Counted from the first letter of the stretch, positions 44,347 to 52,574 are shown. The stretch is 64,000 nucleotides of DNA from Clostridia bacterium (GCA_017545865.1 JAFWXO010000020.1:117131-181130), one strand, 5' to 3'. The notes: generated by a model from the sequence alone, not told the origin. A program made the numbers and translations.

Positions 44347-45351
44347 TTACCTTTCAGGACTGTAAAGCCCAACTTTTCTATAAACTTTTGAAAGAGTTTT
44401 TCTCGCGATTTTATACGCGCTTTCAGCGCCTTTAAGCATAATTGAATCTAAATACGCTTTGTCTTTTAAAAGTGAATTTCTCTTTTCGCTTATCGGCTTT
44501 AAGCCTTCTGCAACCGCTTCGCCAACTTTAATCTTAAAGTCGCCGTAACCCTTACCTTCAAACTCTTTAACCGCATCTTCAACGGAAACACCGCTAAATA
44601 CTGAATAAATGGTTAAAAGGTTTGAAATACCGGGCTTATTTTCAGGATCGAAATAAATCTTAGTATCGCTATCGGTAACCGCCCTTTTAAACTTTCTAAT
44701 AACGGTATCAGTATCGTCGTACATGGAAACGAAAGCGTTAACGTTTTCATCGCTCTTGCTCATTTTCTTCGTGGGATCAGCAAGCGACATAATTTTTGCG
44801 CCGTGTTTTGGGAAAATGGGTTCTGGAACAACGAAAGTATCGCTATATCTACCGTTAAACCTAATCGCTAAGTCACGAGTAAGTTCAATGTGTTGCTTTT
44901 GGTCTGCGCCAACGGGAACAACCGCTGTGTTATAGAGCAAGATATCCGACGCCATTAGAACGGGATAATCCATTAAACCCATATTAACGTTATCGGCGTG
45001 AGAGCGAGATTTATCCTTAAACTGAGTCATGCGGTTAAGTTCGCCAGGATAAGTCATCGTGTTGAGAATCCAAGTAAGTTCAGCGTGTTGAGGAACGTGT
45101 GATTGAACGAACATTATGCACTTTTCAGGATCGACGCCACAAGCGATATAGAGCGCTAAAAGTTCTTGAGTTGCTTTTCTCAAACTTGCAGGGTCTTGGC
45201 GAACGGTTAAACAATGAAGGTCCGCAATAGAATAAATACAGTTGTATTCATCTTGAAGTTTTACAAAGTTGTTAATTGCGCCAACGTAATTGCCGATCGT
45301 TGGAATACCGCTCGGTTGAACGGCGCTAAATAAAGTTTTTTTGTCTGACAT
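44347..45351 (-). CDS. trpS: Tryptophanyl-tRNA synthetase
   Basis: TrpS (~334 residues) charges tRNA-Trp. The class I motifs are PSGIPTIGNYVGA, where TIGN stands for HIGH, and KMSKSD. Other landmarks are SIADLHCLT, FVQSHVPQHAELTWIL and VPVGADQKQHIELTRDLA. ATG 45351 is preferred over the upstream ATG at 45363 because GGTGATTTTT precedes it and the family N-terminus (MSDKKTLFSAVQPSG) begins there. It leads a tight 15-gene run. A 21-bp palindrome overlaps its promoter. No T-box is present; only ~60 nt separate it from the next gene. Confidence 0.95.
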   Translation of the reverse strand: MSDKKTLFSAVQPSGIPTIGNYVGAINNFVKLQDEYNCIYSIADLHCLTVRQDPASLRKATQELLALYIACGVDPEKCIMFVQSHVPQHAELTWILNTMTYPGELNRMTQFKDKSRSHADNVNMGLMDYPVLMASDILLYNTAVVPVGADQKQHIELTRDLAIRFNGRYSDTFVVPEPIFPKHGAKIMSLADPTKKMSKSDENVNAFVSMYDDTDTVIRKFKRAVTDSDTKIYFDPENKPGISNLLTIYSVFSGVSVEDAVKEFEGKGYGDFKIKVGEAVAEGLKPISEKRNSLLKDKAYLDSIMLKGAESAYKIARKTLSKVYRKVGLYSPER

Positions 45352-45377
45352 AAAAATCACCATCTATCGTAGTATAA

Positions 45378-45398
45378 CAAAGTATAACATATACTTTG
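45378..45398. promoter_or_regulatory. 21-bp perfect palindrome overlapping the trpS promoter
   Basis: CAAAGTATA (45378-45386) is repeated inverted as TATACTTTG (45390-45398) with a 3-nt centre. It covers the -10 element and most of the spacer, so a bound repressor would block the polymerase. Confidence 0.7.
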
Positions 45399-45409
45399 GT
45401 AAAAATCAA
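45381..45409 (-). promoter_or_regulatory. Promoter of the trpS operon
   Basis: TTGATT (45404-45409), a 17-bp spacer and TATACT (45381-45386) on the minus strand. The start would be about 25 nt before the ATG at 45351. Confidence 0.72.
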
Positions 45410-45411
45410 AC

Positions 45412-46305
45412 TTAATTAGAATCTTTTATGATTTCTAACGCATCTTTCACAGAAATTTCTTCAATTTCTTTGTAAAAAGGCTGTAATTTACCGCTTAAAA
45501 TACAATCGGGAACTTCAATAGCCGTAAACTCTTCGAGTTTTTTTATTGCCTTGTCTACCGAAAGTTCGTTTATTCCCGTTAAAACCTTTAATAAATTGCG
45601 AGAAAATAAATACGGGGAATTAAGCGCTAAAATAAGAGTTTCAAGCCCGTCTTCATAATCGGAGTAAAATATATCGTATGAAGCAAGCCCACCAGCGGAA
45701 ATAGGGTCTAAAACATAGTCGGTTTCTTCGAAAAACGCCTCGGTTATTTCTTCAATATCGCCACTTTCTAAAAGGGCAAAATAAATGCCTTTTTGAGAAA
45801 AATCAACAGGCTTATTAGTGGCAAAAATAAGCGTTTCTATCGGCAATTTTAGCATTTTGCAAAAATATAACGAAAGAAGCAATTCTCCGCTTGCCAAGTG
45901 GGAAGAAATATTGATTTTATCGCCGAAATTTATCTTACCGCTATCACACAAATCAACGTAAGCCGAAACGACGGTAAATGCAAGTGAAACCACTTTAAAA
46001 AATGCGTTTTTCTCACCGAAAACATAGTCGTTATAACAACAACTTTCACCATCAAAAAGTTCTAAAACGGAAACGTTATCGTCAACCCCGTAAACGCTTG
46101 CAGGATACTCACAATCTTTAATTGAAGAAAAATTTCCATCAATTAAATCATTACCAAAAACGAAGGCGTAAATACTTTTTATTCTATCTTCAAACGATAG
46201 ATCCGAAAGCTCTTTTAAAAATTTCAAATTTAAACATTGAAAATCGGCAGGTAATTGATACCCGCCGATTCTTGCGTTTAAAGTTTTTAAAAAACCGTTT
46301 GCCAT
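45412..46305 (-). CDS. Threonine synthase-like pseudoenzyme with deleted PLP domain
   Basis: From ATG 46305 (1 nt after the P-loop gene's stop) this is 297 residues. The segments align in order with threonine synthase (usually ~480-500 residues). GGYQLPAD (14-21) matches GGLYVP. VLELFDGESCCYNDY (80-94) matches LELFHGPTLAFKDF, but the PLP lysine is Asn. GELLLSLYFCKMLKLPIETL plus FATNK (140-165) matches GNFG...AKKMGLPI..ATN. VLDPISAGG (198-206) matches the DPHTA motif, and ALNSPYLF and EEFTAIEVPD match the C-terminus. The block with TSGDTG is missing. It cannot work as a normal threonine synthase. A longer frame to 46443 lies over the upstream gene and is not preferred. Confidence 0.75.
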   Translation of the reverse strand: MANGFLKTLNARIGGYQLPADFQCLNLKFLKELSDLSFEDRIKSIYAFVFGNDLIDGNFSSIKDCEYPASVYGVDDNVSVLELFDGESCCYNDYVFGEKNAFFKVVSLAFTVVSAYVDLCDSGKINFGDKINISSHLASGELLLSLYFCKMLKLPIETLIFATNKPVDFSQKGIYFALLESGDIEEITEAFFEETDYVLDPISAGGLASYDIFYSDYEDGLETLILALNSPYLFSRNLLKVLTGINELSVDKAIKKLEEFTAIEVPDCILSGKLQPFYKEIEEISVKDALEIIKDSN

Positions 46306-46306
46306 A

Positions 46307-46720
46307 TTAGTCGATAAGTTCCAAAACGTAGTCGGGAAGGTCTTCACGAGCAGCGCTAACCGAAACAATGAACTTAAGTTCAGGATATTCTTCTTGAAGT
46401 TGCTTAAAGCTTGCAAACAACTTTTCGCCACCTTCCATTTCATTGCCGATAATTCTCTTTAAACCATCAACAAAAACGTATTCAATATCGCTGTTACCAG
46501 CAAGTAAACCGTTAATAAATCCGTTAAAAGCAATCGCACCTTCAATGGCATGGTCGTCAGTATATACGCATCTTACGTTAAAGTTAACGTTAACGGTGTT
46601 AAAACGCTTATCAGTAATAAACACAACGTTACCCTTAGCAGTGCTACCTGCTTTATTAACTTCATCAAGCATAATCTTCGTTTTGCCAAAGCCCTTAGGT
46701 CCGTAAACAATTTTAATCAT
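46307..46720 (-). CDS. Small P-loop NTPase
   Basis: This 137-residue protein has a Walker A (YGPKGFGKTKIML, residues 6-18) and a Walker B-like strand (EYVFVDGLKRII), then FIVSVSA as a possible sensor strand. It is too short for an AAA+ or kinase domain, and no family is recognised with certainty. The ATG follows GGAGGATTTA. It overlaps nothing and is followed after 1 nt by the threonine-synthase-like gene, so the two are probably translated together and may work as a pair. Promoter at 46750-46778. Confidence 0.75.
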   Translation of the reverse strand: MIKIVYGPKGFGKTKIMLDEVNKAGSTAKGNVVFITDKRFNTVNVNFNVRCVYTDDHAIEGAIAFNGFINGLLAGNSDIEYVFVDGLKRIIGNEMEGGEKLFASFKQLQEEYPELKFIVSVSAAREDLPDYVLELID

Positions 46721-46749
46721 ATTAAATCCTCCGATTTGTTTGTACTTTT

Positions 46750-46778
46750 ATTATATATGATAAAATTGACTTTTTCAA
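46750..46778 (-). promoter_or_regulatory. Promoter of the P-loop NTPase gene
   Basis: TTGAAA (46773-46778), 17 bp, TATAAT (46750-46755) on the minus strand, about 30 nt before the ATG. Confidence 0.75.
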
Positions 46779-46807
46779 TAGCAAACCGTGAAATTTATTT
46801 AAAAATT

Positions 46808-46846
46808 TTGCAAAAAATTCGCCGAAAATCAATAATCGGCGAATTT
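46808..46846 (-). terminator. Terminator after the aminotransferase gene
   Basis: A 12-bp perfect stem (46813-46824 with 46835-46846, AAAATTCGCCGA on the minus strand) continues into a T-run. It lies 7 nt below the stop at 46853. Confidence 0.9.
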
Positions 46847-46852
46847 TAATTA

Positions 46853-48040
46853 TTATTTAAGTTTTGAAATAAATTCTTTAATTCTTTTAAAGCCTTCTTT
46901 AATATCATCCATAGACACCGCGTAAGAAACCCTAACAAAGTTATCTGCGTGGAAAGGAAGCCCAGGTATAAGCGCAACGCCGTTTTCAGTGAGAATTGAC
47001 GCAAACGAAACGCTACCGTCAATTACCCTACCGTTAAAACTCTTGCCGATAAACTTTGAAATATCAATAAAGAGATAAAACGCGCCTTGGGGTTTAATAT
47101 ATGAAACACCCATATCGTCAAGCAAGTCGCACATATACTTTCTTCTATTATCAAACTCTAATCTCATACTTTCAATAATATCTTCCCCACCCGATAATGC
47201 GGTGATAGAAGCGTATTGAGCGAAAGAACAAGCGTTGCTCGTTGTGTGCCCTTGAACTCTGTTTATAGCGGCTGCTAACGCCTTAGGCGCTGCAAGATAG
47301 CCTATTCTCCAACCCGTCATAGCGTACGTTTTAGAAACACCGTTTATTACGATCGTGTTTTCCTTCATATAAGGAGAGAGTGTTGCGATAGAAACGTGCT
47401 TAACGTTATCATAAACGAGTTTTTCGTAAATCTCATCAGAGATAACGGTAATACCGCGCCTTTCAACAACTTCAGCAAGCGCTTTGAGTTCTTCTTCGGT
47501 ATATATAGCGCCGGTCGGGTTTGACGGAGAGTTTAAAATAAGCGTAACGGTTTTATCGGTTATAGCGTTATCAAGTTCTTCGGGGGTAATTTTATAACCG
47601 TTTTCAGGCTTTGTTTGAACTATAACGGGTTTACCACCGCAAATCTTAATTTGTTCTTCATAAGTAAACCAAAACGGAGCGGGAAGAATAACTTCATCCC
47701 CTTCGTCAACCAAACAATAAATAGCGTGGAAAAGTGAAGACTTTGCGCCGTTTGAAACTATAATTTGCGACGGATCGTAATCAAGATTATTATCTACTTT
47801 AAACTTTTTAACGATTGCTTCTTTAAGTTCAGGCATACCTGCAACAGGAGTGTATTTAGTAACGCCGTTATCAAGCGCTTCTTTAGCACTATCAACGATA
47901 TAATCGGGCGTGTTGAAATTAGGCTCGCCTGCGGTAAAACCGATAATCGACTTTCCTTCACTTTTAAGCTGTTTAACTTTAGCAGATATCTCGAGCGTTA
48001 CAGACGACGGAATTGACTGCGCCTTTTTTGAAATTTTCAT
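46853..48040 (-). CDS. Pyridoxal-phosphate-dependent aminotransferase (AspC type I)
   Basis: The 395-residue class I aminotransferase moves amino groups between aspartate and 2-oxoglutarate or related pairs. It shows FTAGEPNFNTPDYI, the PLP-contact SNGAKSSLFHAIYCL and NSPSNPTGAIYTEEEL, and the PLP lysine in NGVSKTYAMTGWRIGYLA. In Clostridia such enzymes act on aspartate; aromatic or branched-chain substrates are also possible, so no gene symbol is given. A single-gene unit with its own promoter and terminator. Confidence 0.92.
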   Translation of the reverse strand: MKISKKAQSIPSSVTLEISAKVKQLKSEGKSIIGFTAGEPNFNTPDYIVDSAKEALDNGVTKYTPVAGMPELKEAIVKKFKVDNNLDYDPSQIIVSNGAKSSLFHAIYCLVDEGDEVILPAPFWFTYEEQIKICGGKPVIVQTKPENGYKITPEELDNAITDKTVTLILNSPSNPTGAIYTEEELKALAEVVERRGITVISDEIYEKLVYDNVKHVSIATLSPYMKENTIVINGVSKTYAMTGWRIGYLAAPKALAAAINRVQGHTTSNACSFAQYASITALSGGEDIIESMRLEFDNRRKYMCDLLDDMGVSYIKPQGAFYLFIDISKFIGKSFNGRVIDGSVSFASILTENGVALIPGLPFHADNFVRVSYAVSMDDIKEGFKRIKEFISKLK

Positions 48041-48096
48041 AATATTTTCAGTCCTTCATTAACTCATTACGTTATAACATTTAAATTATATGTTCT

Positions 48097-48125
48097 ATAA
48101 TAATACAATTATGAATTAAATGCAA
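48097..48125 (-). promoter_or_regulatory. Promoter of the aminotransferase gene
   Basis: TTGCAT (48120-48125), 17 bp, TATTAT (48097-48102) on the minus strand, 56 nt before the ATG at 48040. The rest of the 216-nt gap to prfA shows only that gene's terminator. Confidence 0.6.
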
Positions 48126-48220
48126 CTAAATTTACTATATAATTAAAAATATTTTGTCGGCGTACAAAATACACTTGTTTGTTTGCGAGAGAAAGAATAT
48201 TGCCGTAAAATTTACTTAAA

Positions 48221-48253
48221 AATCAAAAAAACGGCTAAAATTAGCCGTTTTTT
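48221..48253 (-). terminator. Terminator after prfA
   Basis: The stem AAAAAACGGCTAA/TTAGCCGTTTTTT (48225-48237 with 48241-48253) is followed by a T-run on the minus strand. It lies just below the prfA stop. Confidence 0.9.
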
Positions 48254-48256
48254 ATG

Positions 48257-49327
48257 TTATTCTTCGATATTTGCAAGTTTAGCTTCTCTATCGGCAATTT
48301 GCAACGCTTCAATCATTTCGTCAATATTACCCGACAAAAAGTTTTCCAAACTATAAAGGGTAAAACCTATTCTATGATCGGTTATTCTTCCTTGTGGGAA
48401 GTTATAAGTTCTAATTCTTTCAGAACGGTCGCCCGTTCCTATTTGGCTTTTGCGGTTCTCATCATACTCTTTGCGGTATTGAGAATTATAATAGTCGTAA
48501 AGGCGAGATTTCATTACTTTCATTGCCTTTTCTCTATTTTTAATTTGAGAGCGCTCGTCTTGGCAGGTTACTACGATACCAGTTGGCAAATGCGTCATAC
48601 GAATACAGCTTTCAGTTTTGTTAACGTGTTGGCCGCCCGCGCCCGAAGAACGATAAGTGTCAATTTTAAGGTCTTTTTCATCAATCTTAACTTCAACGTC
48701 TTCAACTTCAGGGAGCACCGCAACCGTTGCGGTTGACGTTTGAATTCTACCTTGAGATTCCGTTTCAGGAACTCTTTGAACTCTATGAACGCCACTTTCA
48801 AACTTAAGCTTACCGTAAACGCCGTTACCGCTAACTGAGAACGTTACTTCTTTAACACCGCCAAGTTCAGTAAAGTTACCGTCAATCTCTTCCGCTCTAT
48901 AACGGTGCTTATCGGAAAAGTTAACGTACATACGGTAAAGTTCGTAAGCAAAAAGCGCCGCTTCTTCACCGCCCGCGCCCGCGCGAATTTCAACGATACA
49001 AGACTTATCGTCGTTCTCGTCTTTTGGGATAAGCAAAAGTTTAAGTTCGTTATTGACAACCGCTTGGCGCTTGATAAGTTCTTTTATCTCTTGAGATAAA
49101 AGTTCTTTCATTTCAGGGTCTTTTTCCATTGAAATAAACGCTTCGGCATCATCGCGTTCTTGCTCTATTTTTTGAAGTTCCTTTATTTTCTCAACCGTTT
49201 CGGTGATATTGGAAAGTTCCTTCGTATATTTTTTATAGTTGTTTATATCGGCAATAACAGATGGGTCTGCGATTAACTCGTTGAGCTTATCGTACCTATC
49301 GAGCACCGATTGTAATTTTGCCGTCAT
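48257..49327 (-). CDS. prfA: Peptide chain release factor 1
   Basis: RF1 (356 residues) reads UAA and UAG and triggers peptide release. The catalytic GGQ is in GAGGQHVNKTES, and the codon-recognition region is VHRVQRVPETESQGRIQTS. Its GGQ glutamine is the methylation target of PrmC, whose gene lies immediately upstream. The order rpmE, DUF1385, prmC, prfA is common in Clostridia. Length matches the family. Confidence 0.96.
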   Translation of the reverse strand: MTAKLQSVLDRYDKLNELIADPSVIADINNYKKYTKELSNITETVEKIKELQKIEQERDDAEAFISMEKDPEMKELLSQEIKELIKRQAVVNNELKLLLIPKDENDDKSCIVEIRAGAGGEEAALFAYELYRMYVNFSDKHRYRAEEIDGNFTELGGVKEVTFSVSGNGVYGKLKFESGVHRVQRVPETESQGRIQTSTATVAVLPEVEDVEVKIDEKDLKIDTYRSSGAGGQHVNKTESCIRMTHLPTGIVVTCQDERSQIKNREKAMKVMKSRLYDYYNSQYRKEYDENRKSQIGTGDRSERIRTYNFPQGRITDHRIGFTLYSLENFLSGNIDEMIEALQIADREAKLANIEE

Positions 49328-49330
49328 ATT

Positions 49331-49905
49331 TTATAAAACCACCTTAACAAATCTTTCGATTCCGTTTATATCTTTTATAATTTCAACCTTAGAATATTTC
49401 CCTTCGTTTTCAAACAAAAGTTTAATTTCACTTGCTTGATTTATTCCGCATTCCATAATAATTATGCCCTTTTCAGTTAAATAATTATGGCAAACCGATG
49501 CAAAATATCTATAAAAATCAAGCCCGTCTTCCCCACCGTATAAAGCAAGAGAAGGTTCAAGTTTAATTTCTTTTTGCAAAATCAGCATATCGTTTTTATT
49601 GACGTACGGGGGATTTGAAAGTATAATATCAAACTTTCCTTGAACGCTTTCAAACTTATCCGAGTTTATAAACTCAACGTTAGCGCCTAACTTTTCAGCG
49701 TTTAGCTTAGCGATATTTAACGCCTCTAAAGATACGTCAACCGCCGTTACGTTAGCGCCGGTTTTTAAGTTAACGGTTATTGCAATAACGCCTGAACCCG
49801 TGCACATATCAAGAACTTTATCAGTTGACTTAATATCGTTTAAAGCCAAAAGGCATAACTCTTCCGTTTCAGGTCTTGGAATTAAAACGTTACTATCAAC
49901 CTTAA
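49331..49905 (-). pseudogene. prmC: C-terminal two-thirds of PrmC, out of frame with its N-terminus
   Basis: PrmC methylates the GGQ glutamine of release factors. This frame carries VDSNVLIPRPETEEL (before 49849), the SAM motif DMCTGSGVIAI, the catalytic NPPY in ILSNPPYVNK and the normal C-terminus. The missing N-terminus (ANERANGTPLAYVFGDADFY) is in the frame of 49882-51114. The two are separated by one base near 49902-49906 (TTAAA on the plus strand; TTTAAA would restore one reading frame). Adding one base makes 49331-51114 exactly 595 codons. It could be a real mutation, an assembly error in a short A-run, or a programmed -1 shift. Confidence 0.85.
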
Positions 49906-51114
49906 ATTATAACCGTAAAAATCAGCATCGCCAAAAACGTAAGCAAGCGGAGTTCCGTTTGCGCGTTCGTTTGCAAACTTAACCGCTTGGTCGTTTTGCT
50001 GTTTAGTAACCGATTGTTTATTTCCTTTTATCGCGCTACGAGAAACACCCGTCACCCTTGAAACGATCCACTCCCCGTCAACGAGTTCTTCAACACCGCC
50101 TTTTTTAAGTATCTTTTCAACTTTCAAAAGTAACGTTTCTACCGTACCGAAAACGTCAAAAGACTTAACTGGCATAGTTTGGTCTGCATCCATAAGCAAA
50201 ACTTCGTTAAAAGAAGTTATTGCAACCTCAATCATATCGTCAGTCGGCTCTTTAGTAGTTATTTTTTGAAGCAAAAGCCCGGGCGCTTTGAAAATTATTA
50301 AAATTTTGCTTTGCGATTTTGATAAGAGTTTTAAAATCTCGTAAGAAACGCCTGCAATTAAAGGAAGGGTTAAAAGTTTAACGCCAAAACGGAAAAATTT
50401 ACCTAAAATACCACTAAATTCAACGCCAAAACTACCAAGTATTGCATTAACGATAGCAAACATTAAAATACTTACTATCATTACTAAAAACATAAACGTC
50501 GTTCCACACCTATCGTGAACGCGAGTGCATTTTCTAACGTTTTCAACCGTTAAGTCGTCGCCTTTTTCAAAGCAAGATATAGTTTTGTGTTCCGCGCCGT
50601 GATACATATAAGTACGGCGAACGTCTTTAAGCAAGCTCGTAAGCAAAATATACGCTATAAATATTGAAATGCGAATTCCACCTTCAATCAAGCAATATAA
50701 AAATGAGTTTGGCTTTAAACTCGTGAACAAATCGGCAACGACTTGCGGTAAGAAGAAAAATAAAAACAACGACAAAACAAGACCTAATGCAACACCTATA
50801 AACGAAGCAAGGTCAACTGCGCTTATTTTTAATTTTTTAGAAAGCCAATCGTCAAACTTAGAAGTTTCGTCTTCACCAAAAACGGATGCAGAGCGCATGA
50901 GCGACTTTGTTCCCCCAACGAGCGATTGAAAAAATGAAACAACGCCACGCACGAAAGGAATTTTAGTTATTTTTCCGCGTTTTTTAAGCCTTTTAGACTC
51001 AATTAGTAATTCGCCGTTTTCAGTTCTTACAGCCATAGCTTCGGCAGTTTTACCACGCATTAAAACGCCTTCGATAACCGCTTGACCACCTATGGAAGTT
51101 TTCTTTGAACTCAT
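49882..51114 (-). CDS. DUF1385 (YqhQ-like) membrane protein fused to PrmC N-terminus
   Basis: Residues 1-306 are a DUF1385/YqhQ protein: IGGQAVIEGVLMRG at the start, RRTYMYHGAEHKTISCFEKG, CTRVHDRCGTTFMFLV and about four helices, ending TKEPTDDMIEVAI. After a ~12-residue linker, residues ~318-404 are the N-terminal helical domain of PrmC (VEKILKKGGVEELVDGEWIVSR, ANERANGTPLAYVFGDADFYGYN). The frame then ends after LRLIVTF because of a single-base shift. In many Clostridia the two are neighbouring genes; here they look fused. DUF1385 function is unknown. The ATG lies 90 nt below rpmE. Confidence 0.85.
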   Translation of the reverse strand: MSSKKTSIGGQAVIEGVLMRGKTAEAMAVRTENGELLIESKRLKKRGKITKIPFVRGVVSFFQSLVGGTKSLMRSASVFGEDETSKFDDWLSKKLKISAVDLASFIGVALGLVLSLFLFFFLPQVVADLFTSLKPNSFLYCLIEGGIRISIFIAYILLTSLLKDVRRTYMYHGAEHKTISCFEKGDDLTVENVRKCTRVHDRCGTTFMFLVMIVSILMFAIVNAILGSFGVEFSGILGKFFRFGVKLLTLPLIAGVSYEILKLLSKSQSKILIIFKAPGLLLQKITTKEPTDDMIEVAITSFNEVLLMDADQTMPVKSFDVFGTVETLLLKVEKILKKGGVEELVDGEWIVSRVTGVSRSAIKGNKQSVTKQQNDQAVKFANERANGTPLAYVFGDADFYGYNLRLIVTF

Positions 51115-51130
51115 AATAAACCTTTAAAAT

Positions 51131-51163
51131 ATTAAAATAGCTCTAAGAGAAAATTCTTAGAGC
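51131..51163 (-). terminator. Terminator-like hairpin after rpmE
   Basis: A 9-bp perfect stem (GCTCTAAGA/TCTTAGAGC, 51140-51163) with a 6-nt loop; T-rich but interrupted sequence follows on the minus strand. It lies 41 nt below the rpmE stop. A second small stem (TATACC/GGTATA, 51170-51186) precedes it. Confidence 0.7.
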
Positions 51164-51203
51164 CGATTCTATACCTTGACGGTATAAATTTAGCAAAGTT
51201 AAA

Positions 51204-51407
51204 TCAAATACCGTATCTTTTCTTAAATTTATCAACACGTCCGCCAGTATCAACAAGTTTTTGCTTACCAGTGAAGAACGGGTGGCATTTAGAACAGATA
51301 TCAACCTTGATAACGTCAACGTTCTTAGTAGAACCAGTTACGAAAGACGCGCCACAAGCACATTGAACGGTAACGGTTTTATAATTAGGATGAATATTAT
51401 CTTTCAT
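51204..51407 (-). CDS. rpmE: 50S ribosomal protein L31, zinc type
   Basis: L31 (67 residues) sits at the ribosomal central protuberance. VQCACGASF and [14 protein letters not shown] give the CxC...CxxC zinc ribbon of the zinc-dependent form. The C-terminus [13 protein letters not shown] is standard. The start is behind GAGAGGTGATAAT; the promoter is at 51440-51468. Confidence 0.97.
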   Translation of the reverse strand: MKDNIHPNYKTVTVQCACGASFVTGSTKNVDVIKVDICSKCHPFFTGKQKLVDTGGRVDKFKKRYGI

Positions 51408-51439
51408 ATTATCACCTCTCGAAGTTTATTTACTTTGCT

Positions 51440-51468
51440 ATTATATATTAAAATTTTCGTTAAGTCAA
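51440..51468 (-). promoter_or_regulatory. Promoter of rpmE
   Basis: TTGACT (51463-51468), 17 bp, TATAAT (51440-51445) on the minus strand, 33 nt before the ATG. No Zur box was recognised. Confidence 0.8.
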
Positions 51469-51547
51469 CTTATTTCAAGGTAAATTTAATGCTTTTTTCT
51501 AAAATTAAATGAAAAATTTTTCTATTTTTTTAGTTTACTCTAATCAC

Positions 51548-51576
51548 TTGCAAAAATTAGCGTTAGTTGTTATAAT
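51548..51576 (+). promoter_or_regulatory. Promoter of the MDR-family gene
   Basis: TTGCAA (51548-51553), 17 bp, TATAAT (51571-51576). The start would be near 51583, which rules out the upstream ATG at 51509 and supports ATG 51593. Confidence 0.75.
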
Positions 51577-51592
51577 ATTTGCAAGGTATATT

Positions 51593-52540
51593 ATGAACAA
51601 CTGGCAAATTATCGAGCCGAAGCGTTTCGGCGGTATTACTACAACTGAAAATTTAGTTAACGTTGACGACGTTAAGATTAAAACGACTAAATGCTTCGTT
51701 TCGCTTGACGATCTTAATAATTTTATCGGCGACACAAAGCGCGAATATCCGTTTACCCCCTGCTCTATTGCGGTTGGGCAAGTCGTTGAACTTTTAAGCG
51801 AAAGCAACTATATTAAAAAAGGCTCAAAAGTATTCCTTGCTCCCTCACAAGCAACTAAAAACGGATATTTAAGAGATTTCGTTACGATTCCTCAATCGGA
51901 AGTTTACGTTCTCCCTGAAAACGTTTCTGAAGACGATGCGTTGTTTTTAGGCCACGTTTCTCTCGCTATCACTATCATTGATAAACTTAACATAGATAGA
52001 GGTAACCACGTTGCAATAATAGGTGGCTCTTACCTTGCAAACGTTATCGCACAACTTTTAATGTATTATCAATCCGTGCCCATCTTAATTGATTCTAACG
52101 AAAAAAATCTTGAAGTTGCGCACAAAACAAACGTTTACTACACACTTAACCCAAACGATAATTTAGAATCTGAAATTTTAGCAATAACGGGCGGAAGAAA
52201 ATGCAGTAAGGTTATTTACGTTAGCGACTCAATGGAAGATATTGACGTTATTGATAAAATCACCGCAGACAGAGCCGACGTTGGCTTTACTGGTATCCCC
52301 GCAACCAAAACGAAACTTTCTTGCAGTTTCGCATTTGAAAAGCAATTAAACATCACTTTCGCTAACGACGGCGCAAGTAATATTCAAACGGCAATCAATC
52401 TTTTAGCGCAAAAAGCAATAACGCTTTCACACTTTAAACTCCACGTTTATAAGTTTGAATACGCGCCTAAGCATTTTGAAAACGCCATTTTGAAACTTGA
52501 AGAAAATCAAGACGCTGAATTTATTATAGATATGCTTTAA
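51593..52540 (+). CDS. Medium-chain dehydrogenase/reductase-like protein, zinc-less
   Basis: From ATG 51593 (AAGG ribosome site, below the promoter) this is ~315 residues. The fold matches medium-chain dehydrogenases: an N-terminal GroES-like part (VGQVVELLSESNYIKKGSKVFL, GYLRDFVTIPQSEVYVLPENVSEDDALFLGH) and a nucleotide-binding part with VAIIGGSYLANVIAQLL, a GxxxG-like variant of the usual motif. The Cys/His zinc ligands of alcohol dehydrogenases are not evident, so it may not be an alcohol dehydrogenase. Single-gene unit ending in a bidirectional terminator with murC. Substrate unknown. Confidence 0.72.
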   Translation: MNNWQIIEPKRFGGITTTENLVNVDDVKIKTTKCFVSLDDLNNFIGDTKREYPFTPCSIAVGQVVELLSESNYIKKGSKVFLAPSQATKNGYLRDFVTIPQSEVYVLPENVSEDDALFLGHVSLAITIIDKLNIDRGNHVAIIGGSYLANVIAQLLMYYQSVPILIDSNEKNLEVAHKTNVYYTLNPNDNLESEILAITGGRKCSKVIYVSDSMEDIDVIDKITADRADVGFTGIPATKTKLSCSFAFEKQLNITFANDGASNIQTAINLLAQKAITLSHFKLHVYKFEYAPKHFENAILKLEENQDAEFIIDML

Positions 52541-52543
52541 TTT

Positions 52544-52574
52544 AAAACGGATAGGCAAAACCTATCCGTTTTTT
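52544..52574. terminator. Bidirectional terminator between MDR gene and murC
   Basis: A 10-bp perfect stem, AACGGATAGG/CCTATCCGTT (52546-52555 with 52561-52570), has a CAAAA loop and T-rich or A-rich flanks on both strands. Confidence 0.88.

Noticed and set aside
45364-45411. T-box leader for trpS
   Set aside because: Only about 60 nt separate trpS from the next gene, too short for a T-box, and no conserved T-box sequence is present.
46306-46443. Longer N-terminus of the threonine-synthase-like protein
   Set aside because: The extension lies over the P-loop gene in another frame, and homology to threonine synthase begins only after ATG 46305.
51408-51592. Zur-type operator at rpmE
   Set aside because: L31 has a zinc ribbon, but no clear Zur palindrome overlaps the promoter.
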